A program made the translations under genes and the position numbers. The notes beneath the pieces were generated by a model. It was given only the letters and a program-made list of their open reading frames with translations. It ran no database searches and was not told the origin of the DNA. From the NCBI GenBank assembly GCA_964450715.1, contig CAYVFC010000024.1, positions 1-64,000 of the forward strand: DNA of 64,000 nucleotides. Direction: 5' to 3'. This DNA comes from CAYVFC01 sp964450715. GTDB taxonomy: Bacteria; Myxococcota_A; Polyangia; Polyangiales; JAFGIB01. Each line of letters starts with the position of its first letter. Within the stretch, counting starts at the first letter, position 1. Below are positions 38,484 to 47,494 of the stretch, one piece after another.

Positions 38484-41400
38484 TCACCGCCCAGCGGTCA
38501 ATACAGTCCATTCGTGTACGCGTCGGCCAACCTCCTCGGGGGTGAGAAGGCCGCTTTGCAGATGATTCGCCATCGCTGACAGCAGGCGAGCACGTAACCC
38601 GGACTCGTCGAGCACGGGTCTATCATCGATATAGCCGTTTTCGATCAGGTAGCCTCGCAGCGTCTCGCGATACGCGTCGCGGAAACGGAGCGTGCGTTCG
38701 TCGCCTTTTTCGTCCAGCACCGCCATGAATCGTCGTGCATCTCCGCCAAGCTCTTTTACGAGATCCGTGAACCGGTCAAGGTAGGTTCTACTCACGTCTG
38801 CGTCCCGCAGAACGTCCCCGTCAATCTTCTTGCCCCTTCCGATGTTCCGGTACTCGATGAATGTTTCGGCCATTTCCGTCAGAAGGCCAATGTACGCCAC
38901 CGAGTCCGGATCAATGACCCCCGCTCCCCCGCCGGCCGAAACGAGCGCTCGCCATTGACCGACGGTTTCGATACGCGCCTTCAGCAGCGAATGCAGCAAC
39001 GGAAGATCGCCCCGCAGAAGGTAATACAGATGTAGCCGCGACAGGGGGAGATCGGGATCAAAAGGAGGAACCGAAAGTAGCGCGCCATATTGCTCCGCCG
39101 TCAGCTCCCCGGGAGCGGGAATCTCTTCCAGGGCGGCTACCTCGAGCAATCCGACATCGGAGACCGCGCCGCTCAAACGGCGCGCATTCGCCAGGTCGAA
39201 AGGTACCAGCGGGGGCGCTCCCGTTTCCGACAGGATCGCATTCCACTGCGCGACGTCCGCCGGGTTGGCGCTCAGGTAGAAAACCTGCCGGTTCTCGTCG
39301 CGCACGATGGAGAGTAGGATTTCAACAACGGCCCGGAAGCGCGCCGGGTCGGAGGTGGTGAGCACCTCATCCAGAAAAAGTGGCAGTTTTGTCCCTTTCT
39401 CCACCTGATTCGCAAATGCTATCCGGACCGCGAGCAGAAGTTGTACGCGGGTAGCATCGGAGAGTTCCGAGAGTGATTTTCCGCTGCCCGAAACCGTATC
39501 GAGCGCCCGGAAGGCGGGCCGCTCTTCTTTCTCGTCGATCAACAATTCGTATTGATGGTGGGTGAATCGACCGAACAGCTCACCGGACCTCTGCATCACC
39601 TCGGGCTGGCTCTGCCTGTCATACAGGTCGCGAACGCCCTGCAGGAGAAATCTACCGGCTGTCTTGCGCAACCCCTCCTCGCGCTGCTCTTCGAGTTCCG
39701 TCCTGGCTTTCTCTACACCTGCCAGCGCCAGCTCGAGTTCGTTTCCTTTCTGCGTTTCTCTTATTTGCCTCTCTATTGCCCCCCTTTCCTCTCCGATCTT
39801 TTCCAGGCGTGCGACCCGCTCCTCTGCCTCCCGAATGCGACTATCGGCGACCTCGACCGGTAGTCGCGCAAGTTCGGGCCTGGAGGCGAGTCTTTCCTCG
39901 ACTTCCTGGATGTTCCTATTCAGGTGGTCTGCGTCGGCCACGAGATCGCGATACTGATCGAAATGATCCAACCGACTGAACAGGGCATGCTCGTCGTCAC
40001 GCTTGATTCCGATTTCGATCCACAATGCGTCTATGGAGCGCTCCAGGTCGTCTTTTTCCTCCTGGAAACCGGATTTTCGTTCTGACTCCTTCTGACGGGT
40101 CTCCTCCGACGCAAGCACGGTCTTGCTACGGTTGTTGAGGTCTGCGATGCGAGCCGAGACCTGCGCCGCGTCGCTTCCCGGGTCTTCTCCGTTTCGAGAA
40201 AGAAAGGCGTTTATCTCGTTCAGCGACGCCCCGTACAGCTCCCGCAAACCCTGTAGAGCGGCTTCGGCGACCCGATGCTCCTGGCGTGCTTCCGCCCACG
40301 CCATTACCTTCCGGGCGCAGACCGCCAGCGTGAGATCGGGAAGGCCGGGGTCGAGACCCGCCGTCCGGGCGATGCGCTTTCTCTCCAGAGCGTGATTTTG
40401 CTCTTCGGCCTCCAGTTCCCTTTCCCGCGCTTCCAGGTCCTGCAGTAATGTTAGCTGCTGTTCCGCCACGGCCGCGCCAGCCCATTGAACCTCCAGTTCC
40501 TGCAGAAGCTCGCTCACTTCCTCCTTCGACCAGGATCCGGGCTCTCGAAGCCCGAGTTGTTCGTAGTCCCGGCGACGGTGTTCTCTTTCATCGACCTCCA
40601 CGACCGGCTTTTCCGGCCAGAGCCGCACGAGAAGAACGCCTAACCCGAGCCCGACTAGAGACGCCCCCAGCCAGGGCAGGAAGAATACCAGTATGAGGCC
40701 GATACCAATCGCGGCCAGGGCCGCGGCGAGAAGAGGTCTCCCTTTCCGTGCGGTTCCACGGTCGGACCCGGTCGTGGAAACGGCCAGCCAGGAACGAAGT
40801 ACGTTGATACCGCGGTCAATCGTCTGTTTCGAAACCTGTCCGCCGGTGCGTTGCAGGCGGTCGCGGTCGGTCTGAGTTGCGGCGCGCTTCTCCTGCAGCC
40901 GGGCAGCACGATCCAGGTATGAATCGATACCCTGAAGGATGCCCGGATCCAGTTCGGGAACTCGTTCTTCCTCGGGCGCCGGGTCCATTGCCTCTCGCGC
41001 CGCCCGCAGTCGTCCCTGCGCCTCCTGGCAACTCTTGATCGATACATGTATTTCGCTCTCGAGGCGCTCCAGCCTGCGGGCGCGCTCGGCATGGGTATCG
41101 AGCTCCGCTTGCGGGATCGGGCCGTGTGGCAGACTGCATCCTTCGATACGTTCGGTCGCGGCCGCTATCTCGTCGTCACAGGCTTTGATCTGCTTGCGCG
41201 TTGACTCCAGACCTTTCCGCGTTTTTTCCAGTCGCGACCGCTCGTCGCCCTTGAGCAGCGCCATACCCTCCGGTAACAGACCGATCTCCCGGTCAACCGC
41301 TTCCACGCGCGACCGGGCCTCGGCCAGTTCTCGTGCCTTTTTCAGGAGATCGAGCTCGGCTTGCGCCTCCCGTGCCTCCAGCAGCTCTGCCTCGAGCTCC

Positions 41401-41951
41401 AGGAGTCTGTCCTCTTCGTCCGCGAGTGCGCGCTGCGCGTTCTTGATCTCGTTCAGCTCCTTGCTCTTGTCGCGAAGTTTCCTTTCGGCGATGCTTCCGC
41501 GGCGGTCACTCACGGTGAACTGTTTGTTCACCACGCCGCGAATGTCATACCCTCCGGACATCTGTCTCCTTATCTCGGAGGCGATCTTTTCGTCGGTCGC
41601 GTTGCCCTGAAGAGGTAACAGATCGGGAATACCTAGGGTAAAGCAACGAGCAACATGAGATCCTGGGAGTTCAGGGCCCGGGATGTCGATACCGTTTTTT
41701 TGCCACGAGACTTTTTTTCGCTCGCGTGTTACCTGGTAGCTGTCGCCTCCGGAGCGGAAGTCGGCCGTGATCGAAACCGACTCGTCGGGGAAATCGTCGG
41801 GCCATAGCAGGGCTCTTACCGCGCGGCAGATGGTCGACTTGCCCGAAGCGTTGGGGCCTACAATCAGCTTGACACCGTCGTCGAGGCCGTCGGCGTAGAA
41901 GCCGTCGTCGATACCCGGCATTCGTCGGATATGTAGACGCCGGAGTTTCAT
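38484..41951 (-). CDS. SbcC/YhaN-like ATPase with coiled coils and membrane pair
   Basis: A 1155-aa SMC/Rad50-like ABC ATPase. Walker A GPNASGKST is at residues 32-40; a signature-like LSDATRVQLLLAVR is near 827 and Walker B/D-loop LPLFLDEVLTTSD near 857. Long heptad-rich coiled coils flank a hydrophobic stretch near 405-445 (two short membrane-like helices, LAAIGIGLILVFFLPWLGAS ... GLGLGVLLVRLW), a feature of YhaN rather than SbcC. About 270 extra residues after Walker B form an alpha-helical extension that I do not recognise. The start overlaps the stop of the nuclease gene as ATGA. It probably forms a membrane-associated SbcCD-type complex with its neighbour, acting on DNA ends or hairpins. 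Confidence 0.82.
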   Translation of the reverse strand: MKLRRLHIRRMPGIDDGFYADGLDDGVKLIVGPNASGKSTICRAVRALLWPDDFPDESVSITADFRSGGDSYQVTRERKKVSWQKNGIDIPGPELPGSHVARCFTLGIPDLLPLQGNATDEKIASEIRRQMSGGYDIRGVVNKQFTVSDRRGSIAERKLRDKSKELNEIKNAQRALADEEDRLLELEAELLEAREAQAELDLLKKARELAEARSRVEAVDREIGLLPEGMALLKGDERSRLEKTRKGLESTRKQIKACDDEIAAATERIEGCSLPHGPIPQAELDTHAERARRLERLESEIHVSIKSCQEAQGRLRAAREAMDPAPEEERVPELDPGILQGIDSYLDRAARLQEKRAATQTDRDRLQRTGGQVSKQTIDRGINVLRSWLAVSTTGSDRGTARKGRPLLAAALAAIGIGLILVFFLPWLGASLVGLGLGVLLVRLWPEKPVVEVDEREHRRRDYEQLGLREPGSWSKEEVSELLQELEVQWAGAAVAEQQLTLLQDLEARERELEAEEQNHALERKRIARTAGLDPGLPDLTLAVCARKVMAWAEARQEHRVAEAALQGLRELYGASLNEINAFLSRNGEDPGSDAAQVSARIADLNNRSKTVLASEETRQKESERKSGFQEEKDDLERSIDALWIEIGIKRDDEHALFSRLDHFDQYRDLVADADHLNRNIQEVEERLASRPELARLPVEVADSRIREAEERVARLEKIGEERGAIERQIRETQKGNELELALAGVEKARTELEEQREEGLRKTAGRFLLQGVRDLYDRQSQPEVMQRSGELFGRFTHHQYELLIDEKEERPAFRALDTVSGSGKSLSELSDATRVQLLLAVRIAFANQVEKGTKLPLFLDEVLTTSDPARFRAVVEILLSIVRDENRQVFYLSANPADVAQWNAILSETGAPPLVPFDLANARRLSGAVSDVGLLEVAALEEIPAPGELTAEQYGALLSVPPFDPDLPLSRLHLYYLLRGDLPLLHSLLKARIETVGQWRALVSAGGGAGVIDPDSVAYIGLLTEMAETFIEYRNIGRGKKIDGDVLRDADVSRTYLDRFTDLVKELGGDARRFMAVLDEKGDERTLRFRDAYRETLRGYLIENGYIDDRPVLDESGLRARLLSAMANHLQSGLLTPEEVGRRVHEWTVLTAGR

Positions 41952-43288
41952 CCGCTGTCTCCCGCCCGCCCCGAAGCATCAACCTGTTCCAAGAGTTCCC
42001 GCAACGCGGTCAACCCGGATTCGATCAAGAGCTCGCGCACCCGTTTTTCGTCGACGCCCGCGGGTTCGAGTTGCGCCCAGTGCGGTTTGTTCGACTCCCT
42101 TTCTATCTCCTTCATGGCGCCCCGGACTAGAGAAACGCCCTCGGCTTCGCCCCTCTCGACTGCCAGGATTTGACGCGCCAGCAGGGCAGCAGGGTCGCCG
42201 CCCCGCGCGATGCTTTCCAGGTCGAGTGTCGGCCGCGACCGGTTGCTAACTTTATCCACGAAGTACAGCACCTGGTCCGCCGTACGGCGGATTTCTTGAA
42301 GGCGTCCGGACGCCAGCACGGTATCGATCTCACCGTGCAGCGGGGTTTGCCCTTCCAGGATCAACCTGCAGCCGACCACGCGGGTTTCGCCGAGCCCGCG
42401 CAAGAGCCGCCGGTGCAGCTCTTCCAGCGCGCGCGTGACCAATCCCATCAGATCGTCTGCGGTTTCCAGGCCGTCGACGTTCACCGCCGTTCGCTCCCAG
42501 CGAAGAGGCGACAGCGGCACGTGCCGCGCCGTCATCCCGCCGGACCCGTCGATCTCGACCAGCCAGGGACCGTGGGCTCCGGTTTCGGTCGGATCCAGCC
42601 CCACCAGCGATCCCAGGTAACCGATGTGCGGCTTCGCGGTCAGGTCGGACGGGTTGTGAATATGCCCCAGAAACCAGCCGTTGTAGTCGGTACGTTCCAG
42701 GTTGATGCGCGGTACCGGCGCATAGATGCTCTGGCCCCCGCCATCCAGATCGCAATGCATGACTCCCAGTACCGGCAAACCGTCGTTCGGGACCGAGGGC
42801 AGCGATCCCTCGTCGAGCGGGCTCAACTTGACGACCGGCGAAGGAAAGGACCAGCCCACTAAATGGGCCAGCGGCGTATCCGCCCGGAAAATCCGTACCC
42901 GTTCCCACTTCCCTCCCCGGCCCACCAGGGAAAACTCCTCGATCGATCTGGCCAGGAGCGGCAACGCATCCTGATCGTGGTTACCCGCCACGGCCATGAC
43001 CGGGATACCGGCTTGCACGAGGTTGTTGACGCCGAGCTGGAGCGTTCCGAACGCCTCGAAACGGTAGTTTTCGCGCTCCACCACGTCGCCTGCCATTACC
43101 ACCGCGTCCACCGCCTGCTCTACCGCAAATCGAACTGCTCTTTTGAAGGCGGCAGCTGGAGTAAGATCGGTCGGGCTGATATCGAACTCGGCCAGATCGT
43201 CGGGCAGGCGCGCGGGGCGACGGCCGATGTGTATGTCGCCCACAAAAAGAATCCGAGCGACCGACTTTTCGGCGGTGTTTTCGCCCAT
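41948..43288 (-). CDS. SbcD/YhaO-like metallophosphoesterase
   Basis: A 446-aa calcineurin-like phosphoesterase. All metal-binding blocks are present: GDIHIGRRP (residues 17-25), AGDVVERENY near 65, AGNHDQD near 103 and LGHIHNPSDL near 205. This is the Mre11/SbcD/YhaO exonuclease family, which pairs with a Rad50-like ATPase. The C-terminal 200 residues are helical and probably dock on the partner coiled coil. It is upstream of, and ATGA-coupled to, the ATPase gene. The next gene upstream on the same strand ends 36 bp away. Confidence 0.85.
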   Translation of the reverse strand: MGENTAEKSVARILFVGDIHIGRRPARLPDDLAEFDISPTDLTPAAAFKRAVRFAVEQAVDAVVMAGDVVERENYRFEAFGTLQLGVNNLVQAGIPVMAVAGNHDQDALPLLARSIEEFSLVGRGGKWERVRIFRADTPLAHLVGWSFPSPVVKLSPLDEGSLPSVPNDGLPVLGVMHCDLDGGGQSIYAPVPRINLERTDYNGWFLGHIHNPSDLTAKPHIGYLGSLVGLDPTETGAHGPWLVEIDGSGGMTARHVPLSPLRWERTAVNVDGLETADDLMGLVTRALEELHRRLLRGLGETRVVGCRLILEGQTPLHGEIDTVLASGRLQEIRRTADQVLYFVDKVSNRSRPTLDLESIARGGDPAALLARQILAVERGEAEGVSLVRGAMKEIERESNKPHWAQLEPAGVDEKRVRELLIESGLTALRELLEQVDASGRAGDSG

Positions 43289-43324
43289 GCTATATCCTGG
43301 CCCTCCTCCCGGCGGCGCCGCCGT

Positions 43325-43558
43325 CTACTTCATACTCTTGCGCCGTTTCGTCCCGCCGAACTCCTCGTGGCAGCTCCGGCAAGCCCATCTGGGATCGCTG
43401 CCGTCTCCCATGATACAGCAGCCCCCGAGCACGAGCTCGCCCCGTCTGGCCTTCTCCTCGGTCTCTGGCAATGGATACCCGTAAATGATGGGGACGATTT
43501 CCGAGGATCCGCATCCGGGGCACACGGTCGGTTTCTTCCCCCGCCTCCTGCTGGCCAT
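43325..43558 (-). CDS. Small zinc-ribbon protein, 77 aa
   Basis: A 77-residue protein with a CPGCGSS pair, a YGYP segment, GGCCIMG and a WACRSCHEEF pair, giving a treble-clef or zinc-ribbon arrangement followed by basic residues (KRRKSMK). Similar short CPxCG ... YGYP ... LGGC ... WxCxxC proteins are widespread and uncharacterised. ATG 43558 is used, since residues before it have poor composition. No clear Shine-Dalgarno sequence precedes it. It follows the small protein gene at 43670 on the same strand and could be the last gene of the AAA-ATPase unit. Confidence 0.65.
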   Translation of the reverse strand: MASRRRGKKPTVCPGCGSSEIVPIIYGYPLPETEEKARRGELVLGGCCIMGDGSDPRWACRSCHEEFGGTKRRKSMK

Positions 43559-43669
43559 GTAGACGAGTGTAGCGGAATCCGGTTCCGGTCGATACCGCCG
43601 TATTACCGGCACTGATGGGCCCGCCGGAAACCGGTACCAGGCCAATCCCGACCTTATAAATCGATCCAG

Positions 43670-43999
43670 TCATTCAACCTCGGCTGCGGCAATTCTAGCC
43701 AGCAGGCCGGCAAGCGAGGTTCTCACGCTCGACAAACTGTCGCGAAAATACAGGTTCCAGCCGATCTCCTGAACGACCCCCTCCATGCTGACCGCGGTGT
43801 AGTCGATCGTGTCTCCGCCTCGAAGCAGCTGGATGTATAGCATCATCTGACCTTCATCCAGGCCTTCCAGGTGGGTCTGGACGGTCAGATGAACCTCGTA
43901 GCCGTCGGTCAGGCAATACATACGGAGCAGACTGAAGACGCCGTCATAAGCGGAGTCCAGTCCTTCCAGCATGGCTTCGTCTATTTCTGCCAGTTTCAC
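43670..43999 (-). CDS. AAA-associated small protein, paralogue of the one at 47495
   Basis: A 109-aa protein that aligns with the 126-aa product coded at 47495-47875: KLAEID..MLEGLDS vs KLDDIDDKTLEQLDA, YEVHLTVQTHLEGLDEGQM vs YEAHLTIQTDREGLEEGQM, and GDTIDYTAV vs GDTVDYAVA. The GTG at 43999 is chosen because it aligns with the paralogue's start and follows GGGGA; a longer frame beginning at 44062 would overlap the ATPase gene. The family is unknown to me. Its presence at both ends of one gene cluster points to a subunit or adaptor of the tandem-AAA ATPase. Confidence 0.68.
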   Translation of the reverse strand: MKLAEIDEAMLEGLDSAYDGVFSLLRMYCLTDGYEVHLTVQTHLEGLDEGQMMLYIQLLRGGDTIDYTAVSMEGVVQEIGWNLYFRDSLSSVRTSLAGLLARIAAAEVE

Positions 44000-44048
44000 G
44001 ATCTGGATCCCCGACAGATACAAAACAAGTAAGGCGGTACTTTCTCCT

Positions 44049-46283
44049 TTACGCCGCGGCAAACCCGACCACGCGCCTACCCTGCTGCCGGATCTTGATC
44101 TCGGCTTCCTCGGCCAGGGCCTCGACCAGCGCCGAAGGCGAGATCTCAGATTGCGGGAGAAAGGCGAAGCGGTCCTTGACGACCTTGAAGTCGCCGGGAG
44201 CGAGGTGGGTCAGATCGGATAGCCGTTGCGAAGTGATCGGATCGATCGCGGAAGCCGAAAGGGGGGCGAGCAAGCGGTCGTAGAAAATGCGGTTGCCCTC
44301 CGCGGTGAGGTAATCGAAACCGATCTTGTGGTTGAAGCGGCGGATGGACGCGGTGTCTAGTCCGTCCAGGCGGTTGGTGGTGCAGATCAGTATGCCGCGG
44401 AAGCGCTCCATCTGGGTCAGGAACTCGTTGGTGAAGCTCACTTCCCAGGAACGGACGGCGGCGGACCGGCTGTAGAGGACGGAATCGGCCTCGTCGATGA
44501 GCAGGATCGACCCCTGGCTCTCGGCCTGGTGGAAGGCCTCGGCCAGGTACCGCTCGGTCATCCCCACGTACGGGTTCAGGATGTCACTCGCGCGTTTCAC
44601 CAGTACCTCTCGATCGAGGCGCTCCCCGATGTGCCGCGCTAGCTCGCTCTTGCCCGTTCCCGGAGGGCCGTGGAAGAGCAGGTTCATGTTCTTACGCTCC
44701 TGCCGGTCTCCCTTGCGCAGGAAACGATCGAAAGCCTGCAGTTGCTCGAAGAGATGCGGCAGGTTCGCGGTCAGGTTGAGCCCCTCCATGACGAAGACCT
44801 TTCCGGGCCGGTCCCTGTTCACCACCGGTACACCGCCGTTCAACAGGGTGCGGTGGGCCTCTAGCGAGAGCTTCAGGGCGCGCTGAAAGCCGGCGGCGTC
44901 GGTCGCGCTGAGATCACGCGCCTTCTTGACCGCCAGGTCGATGGCGCCGGCCGATAGCTCGTACTCGCGTGAAAGCCGCGCCGTCTCTTCGCAGGAGACA
45001 AGCCGCTTGACCCCGTGTCGGCGCAGCACGCGCTCGAACAGTCGAAACCTTTCCCTACGGCCGAAGGGCCTGAAGTGCAGGCTGAAGGCGAAACGCCGAA
45101 GTACCGATTCTTCGATATCGTCGATGCGGTTGGTGATCCAGATCATGCGCACGCCCGGCCGTTCCAGTAGCTCGTTCAGCCAGCCCTTGTCCTGGGTCTC
45201 GCCCCGGCGGGACCAAGAGTTCCCCGTGTTCAACACGTTGTCGGCCTCGTCCACGATCACGAGCGAGCCACCCTCGCAGCTGGTCATGTTCAGGCAGGCG
45301 GTGATGGCGCCACGGCGCAGGCGGCTGTTGTTTTCCTCCCCGGAGATGATCTCGTATGCGGGGATGCCGATGCGTCTGGCCACCGCCTGCGCAAAGCAGG
45401 TCTTGCCCGAACCCGGCAAGCCGTAGATCAGAACATGGGTGGAGGAACCGGCCGGGCGTTTTTCGAGCAGCGCCAGGACGTGTTCCGCCTGTTCCCGATC
45501 CAGCGAATGGTAGTGAAGCGGAAGAACGCGGTTCGGGGCTTTTCTGAAAAGCTTCCGCGAAAGAACATTCTCCGGACGCTCCTCGAAAAGTTCGAGAAAT
45601 CCGTCCTCGAACTGTATGTCGGGCGCGTAGTTCGGCCTGTCGGAGGCGAGCAGTCCGATTCTCCGTAGCTTGCGCAGCATACGCGAGAGCTCGGACGGCC
45701 CGGCGCGGATCGCGGCCTGCAGGTAAACATTACCGGAGCGCTTCTCGCATTCGAGAGTGTCGCAGAAATATTCGTGCGGTTTGTCCCATACCGATATCAG
45801 GTAGACCCAAAAACAGAGCTCGGTTTCCTTCTCGGTCAAATTGAACATCTTGCTGACGGAGGCGAGGTTTCGCTCGATGGTCGATTGTCCCCGGTACCGC
45901 AGACTCGAGATCCGCAACTCCAGAAGCTCTTCGGCCAGCGCCGCGAACCGAGCGGATACCTGCGCCCTGACCAGGGCGGCCTTTCCGTTGCTCTTCTTCT
46001 TCTCCAGCTCGTCGAGGTCGTAATAGGAACCGCTGCTGCCCCATATTTCCGGCAACCGCGTCGAATCCGGAGCCTCCGCCGCGAACCCGGTCAGCGTTTC
46101 GATCGCCGGTCCCAGTATCCAGGTCATGATCCCCCTGCCGAGCCAGCAAAGGTCGGGATAGCGGGAAACCAGGCGTTGCATGTACAGGGCGCATTTCGTG
46201 ATCGCGTACCGCTGGTCCAACCCGAGGTCATCGAGCCGGGTTGGATTCCCGATCTGTACCTCCTTCCTGTTTCTTCTCGACAT
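44049..46283 (-). CDS. Tandem-AAA ATPase
   Basis: A 744-aa protein with about 260 N-terminal helical residues and two AAA modules of the SpoVK/Cdc48 class. Module 1: Walker A YGLPGSGKT near 287-295, Walker B LVIVDEADNVLN near 340-351, sensor ITNRIDDIE, arginine-rich LRRFAF. Module 2: HGPPGTGKSELA near 543, Walker B ILLIDEADSVLY near 597, sensor CTTNRLD near 640 and RRFNHKIGF. Both sites look intact. Start ATG 46283 follows GAGAGG. The gene lies 37 bp after a 106-aa partner gene and about 50 bp before a second small partner. Such proteins remodel other proteins; the target here is unknown. A full paralogue lies at 52585 and a wreck at 31335. Confidence 0.82.
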   Translation of the reverse strand: MSRRNRKEVQIGNPTRLDDLGLDQRYAITKCALYMQRLVSRYPDLCWLGRGIMTWILGPAIETLTGFAAEAPDSTRLPEIWGSSGSYYDLDELEKKKSNGKAALVRAQVSARFAALAEELLELRISSLRYRGQSTIERNLASVSKMFNLTEKETELCFWVYLISVWDKPHEYFCDTLECEKRSGNVYLQAAIRAGPSELSRMLRKLRRIGLLASDRPNYAPDIQFEDGFLELFEERPENVLSRKLFRKAPNRVLPLHYHSLDREQAEHVLALLEKRPAGSSTHVLIYGLPGSGKTCFAQAVARRIGIPAYEIISGEENNSRLRRGAITACLNMTSCEGGSLVIVDEADNVLNTGNSWSRRGETQDKGWLNELLERPGVRMIWITNRIDDIEESVLRRFAFSLHFRPFGRRERFRLFERVLRRHGVKRLVSCEETARLSREYELSAGAIDLAVKKARDLSATDAAGFQRALKLSLEAHRTLLNGGVPVVNRDRPGKVFVMEGLNLTANLPHLFEQLQAFDRFLRKGDRQERKNMNLLFHGPPGTGKSELARHIGERLDREVLVKRASDILNPYVGMTERYLAEAFHQAESQGSILLIDEADSVLYSRSAAVRSWEVSFTNEFLTQMERFRGILICTTNRLDGLDTASIRRFNHKIGFDYLTAEGNRIFYDRLLAPLSASAIDPITSQRLSDLTHLAPGDFKVVKDRFAFLPQSEISPSALVEALAEEAEIKIRQQGRRVVGFAAA

Positions 46284-46320
46284 GATCTTTCAACCTCTCT
46301 TCATTCGTCCGGTATCTCTC

Positions 46321-46641
46321 CTACCCGGTTCCTTCACAGCAGCGCGAAAACTCCCCGACGATCTTGGCGATTGTCGCCAGCCTCTTCGGCATCCGCGTCC
46401 CGTCCTGCAAATGAACCAGCGTCTCCTCGAGTTCCGCGGCCTTTAAAAAGCCCTCGGCAACCAGCAGCTCGAAGCAGTCACTCAGCGCCACGGGCCTTTT
46501 CATGGTGAAGACGTCGACGACCTTAAGCGGCCGCTCGCGATTGTCCCGGAAGACTTCGCAGAACAGGCCGAGCGCGTGGTCGACGCCGCCGATTGCATAT
46601 ACTTCAGATTGTCTGGGATGCTCGATCCTGAACCTGGACAT
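46321..46641 (-). CDS. AAA-operon partner protein, 106 aa
   Basis: A 106-aa protein starting MSRFRIEHPRQ; it shares this N-terminal domain with the 257-aa protein coded at 32124-32897. There is no catalytic motif; the C-terminal half is helical (ELLVAEGFLKAAELEETLVHL). ATG 46641 is preceded by AGAAAGGG. It immediately precedes the tandem-AAA gene, so an adaptor or substrate-recognition role is a reasonable inference. A 143-nt leader separates it from the candidate promoter. Confidence 0.68.
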   Translation of the reverse strand: MSRFRIEHPRQSEVYAIGGVDHALGLFCEVFRDNRERPLKVVDVFTMKRPVALSDCFELLVAEGFLKAAELEETLVHLQDGTRMPKRLATIAKIVGEFSRCCEGTG

Positions 46642-46787
46642 GATTCAACCCTTTCTCGAGAGGCTGCGCCGGCAGCCCGCTCGGCCCTGATCCTGACAGT
46701 CATCGCCCCCGCGGAACGCCGTACCAGATCGATAAAACTGGTGTCGGCAAGGGGTTCGGGAGGTTTTAGATGATCCAGCCACATCTA

Positions 46788-46816
46788 CTATTACACCGCA
46801 GGCCGGGAGAGTACAA
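46788..46816 (-). promoter_or_regulatory. Candidate promoter of the tandem-AAA unit
   Basis: Minus-strand TTGTAC (46816-46811) and TAATAG (46793-46788) have exactly 17 bp between them. The sequence CGGTGTA that runs into the -10 also occurs in the intergenic region at 47907-48021, suggesting a shared regulator or simply a shared promoter ancestry. The ATPase operon starts at 46641. Confidence 0.45.
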
Positions 46817-46828
46817 AAAATATCTTTG

Positions 46829-46850
46829 AATCAGGCCAACCGGCCTGATT
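46829..46850. promoter_or_regulatory. 22-bp inverted repeat upstream of the AAA promoter
   Basis: AATCAGGCC and GGCCTGATT are perfect 9-bp arms around AACC. The repeat sits 13 bp upstream of the proposed -35 of the AAA unit and 75 bp past the end of the zinc-ribbon gene. On the minus strand it is followed, about 8 nt on, by a run of six T, so it may instead be a weak terminator for that gene. Either role is possible. Confidence 0.5.
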
Positions 46851-46924
46851 GTTACCAGAGAAAGCCCGGGATCTACTCCCGTCGGTTACCGGGAGGATAC
46901 CGGACGCCAGGTTTCACCAGGTTA

Positions 46925-47359
46925 TTAATCCCAGAGCCCTGTTTCGACAGCCACCAGCGAAACCTCGCCGCAATGAGGGCACTTCGCGGCTTCCTTACCG
47001 TCGGCGGTCGCAGGCAGCTTGATCGAGCCGTGAAGCGCTGCCTTGCACTTGCATCGAGGCCGGTGCCGGGCTTCGAGCAGCATCTTCGCCAGCTCCGAGG
47101 GGGTGAGATGGATAGTCGCCGGCTTCCCGTCGTCCCCCATGGAAGCGGTACTCCACGGACGTTCGTCCATGCTGTCGAGCGAGGCCTTGAGGGTCCAGGC
47201 GTACTGCAGCACTCGCGCCGAACGAAGGGTTTCGCATCTCGGGCAATAAAAAACCCGCATCTCGAAGAACTGCCAGCTCGAATGCATGCCAGAACCGACT
47301 GCTATCCGTTCTCCCGACAGCCCGCAGTTTTCGCAGTGAACGTTCAGGTCAATCCCCAT
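46925..47359 (-). CDS. Zinc-ribbon protein, 144 aa
   Basis: A 144-aa protein with two zinc-binding pairs at the N-terminus (CENCG near 10, CPRC near 42) and two at the C-terminus (CKC near 103, CPHCG near 128). The middle contains a Trp-rich helical segment. Start ATG 47359 follows a very strong Shine-Dalgarno GGAGGGAGG; an ATG seven codons earlier lies within its upstream sequence. It lies between the 126-aa protein gene and the AAA unit on the same strand. I do not know the family; a nucleic acid-binding or assembly role is possible. Confidence 0.68.
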   Translation of the reverse strand: MGIDLNVHCENCGLSGERIAVGSGMHSSWQFFEMRVFYCPRCETLRSARVLQYAWTLKASLDSMDERPWSTASMGDDGKPATIHLTPSELAKMLLEARHRPRCKCKAALHGSIKLPATADGKEAAKCPHCGEVSLVAVETGLWD

Positions 47360-47494
47360 ATTCCTCCCTCCATGCGCCACCCGGGAGCTCTATTGTCGAC
47401 GAACGTTGCGATGATGGCAAACGCCCTCTCGGCCCGTTCCGCGTCGTGAACCGGTATATGCACATGGCTTACAGGAACGGCGGAACCGGAAGGG

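Noticed and set aside
46500..46784. 94-codon minus-strand frame (MWLDHLK...) upstream of the 106-aa gene
   Set aside because: No Shine-Dalgarno; its ATG would lie at the predicted transcription start and most of it is a shifted frame of the 106-aa gene.
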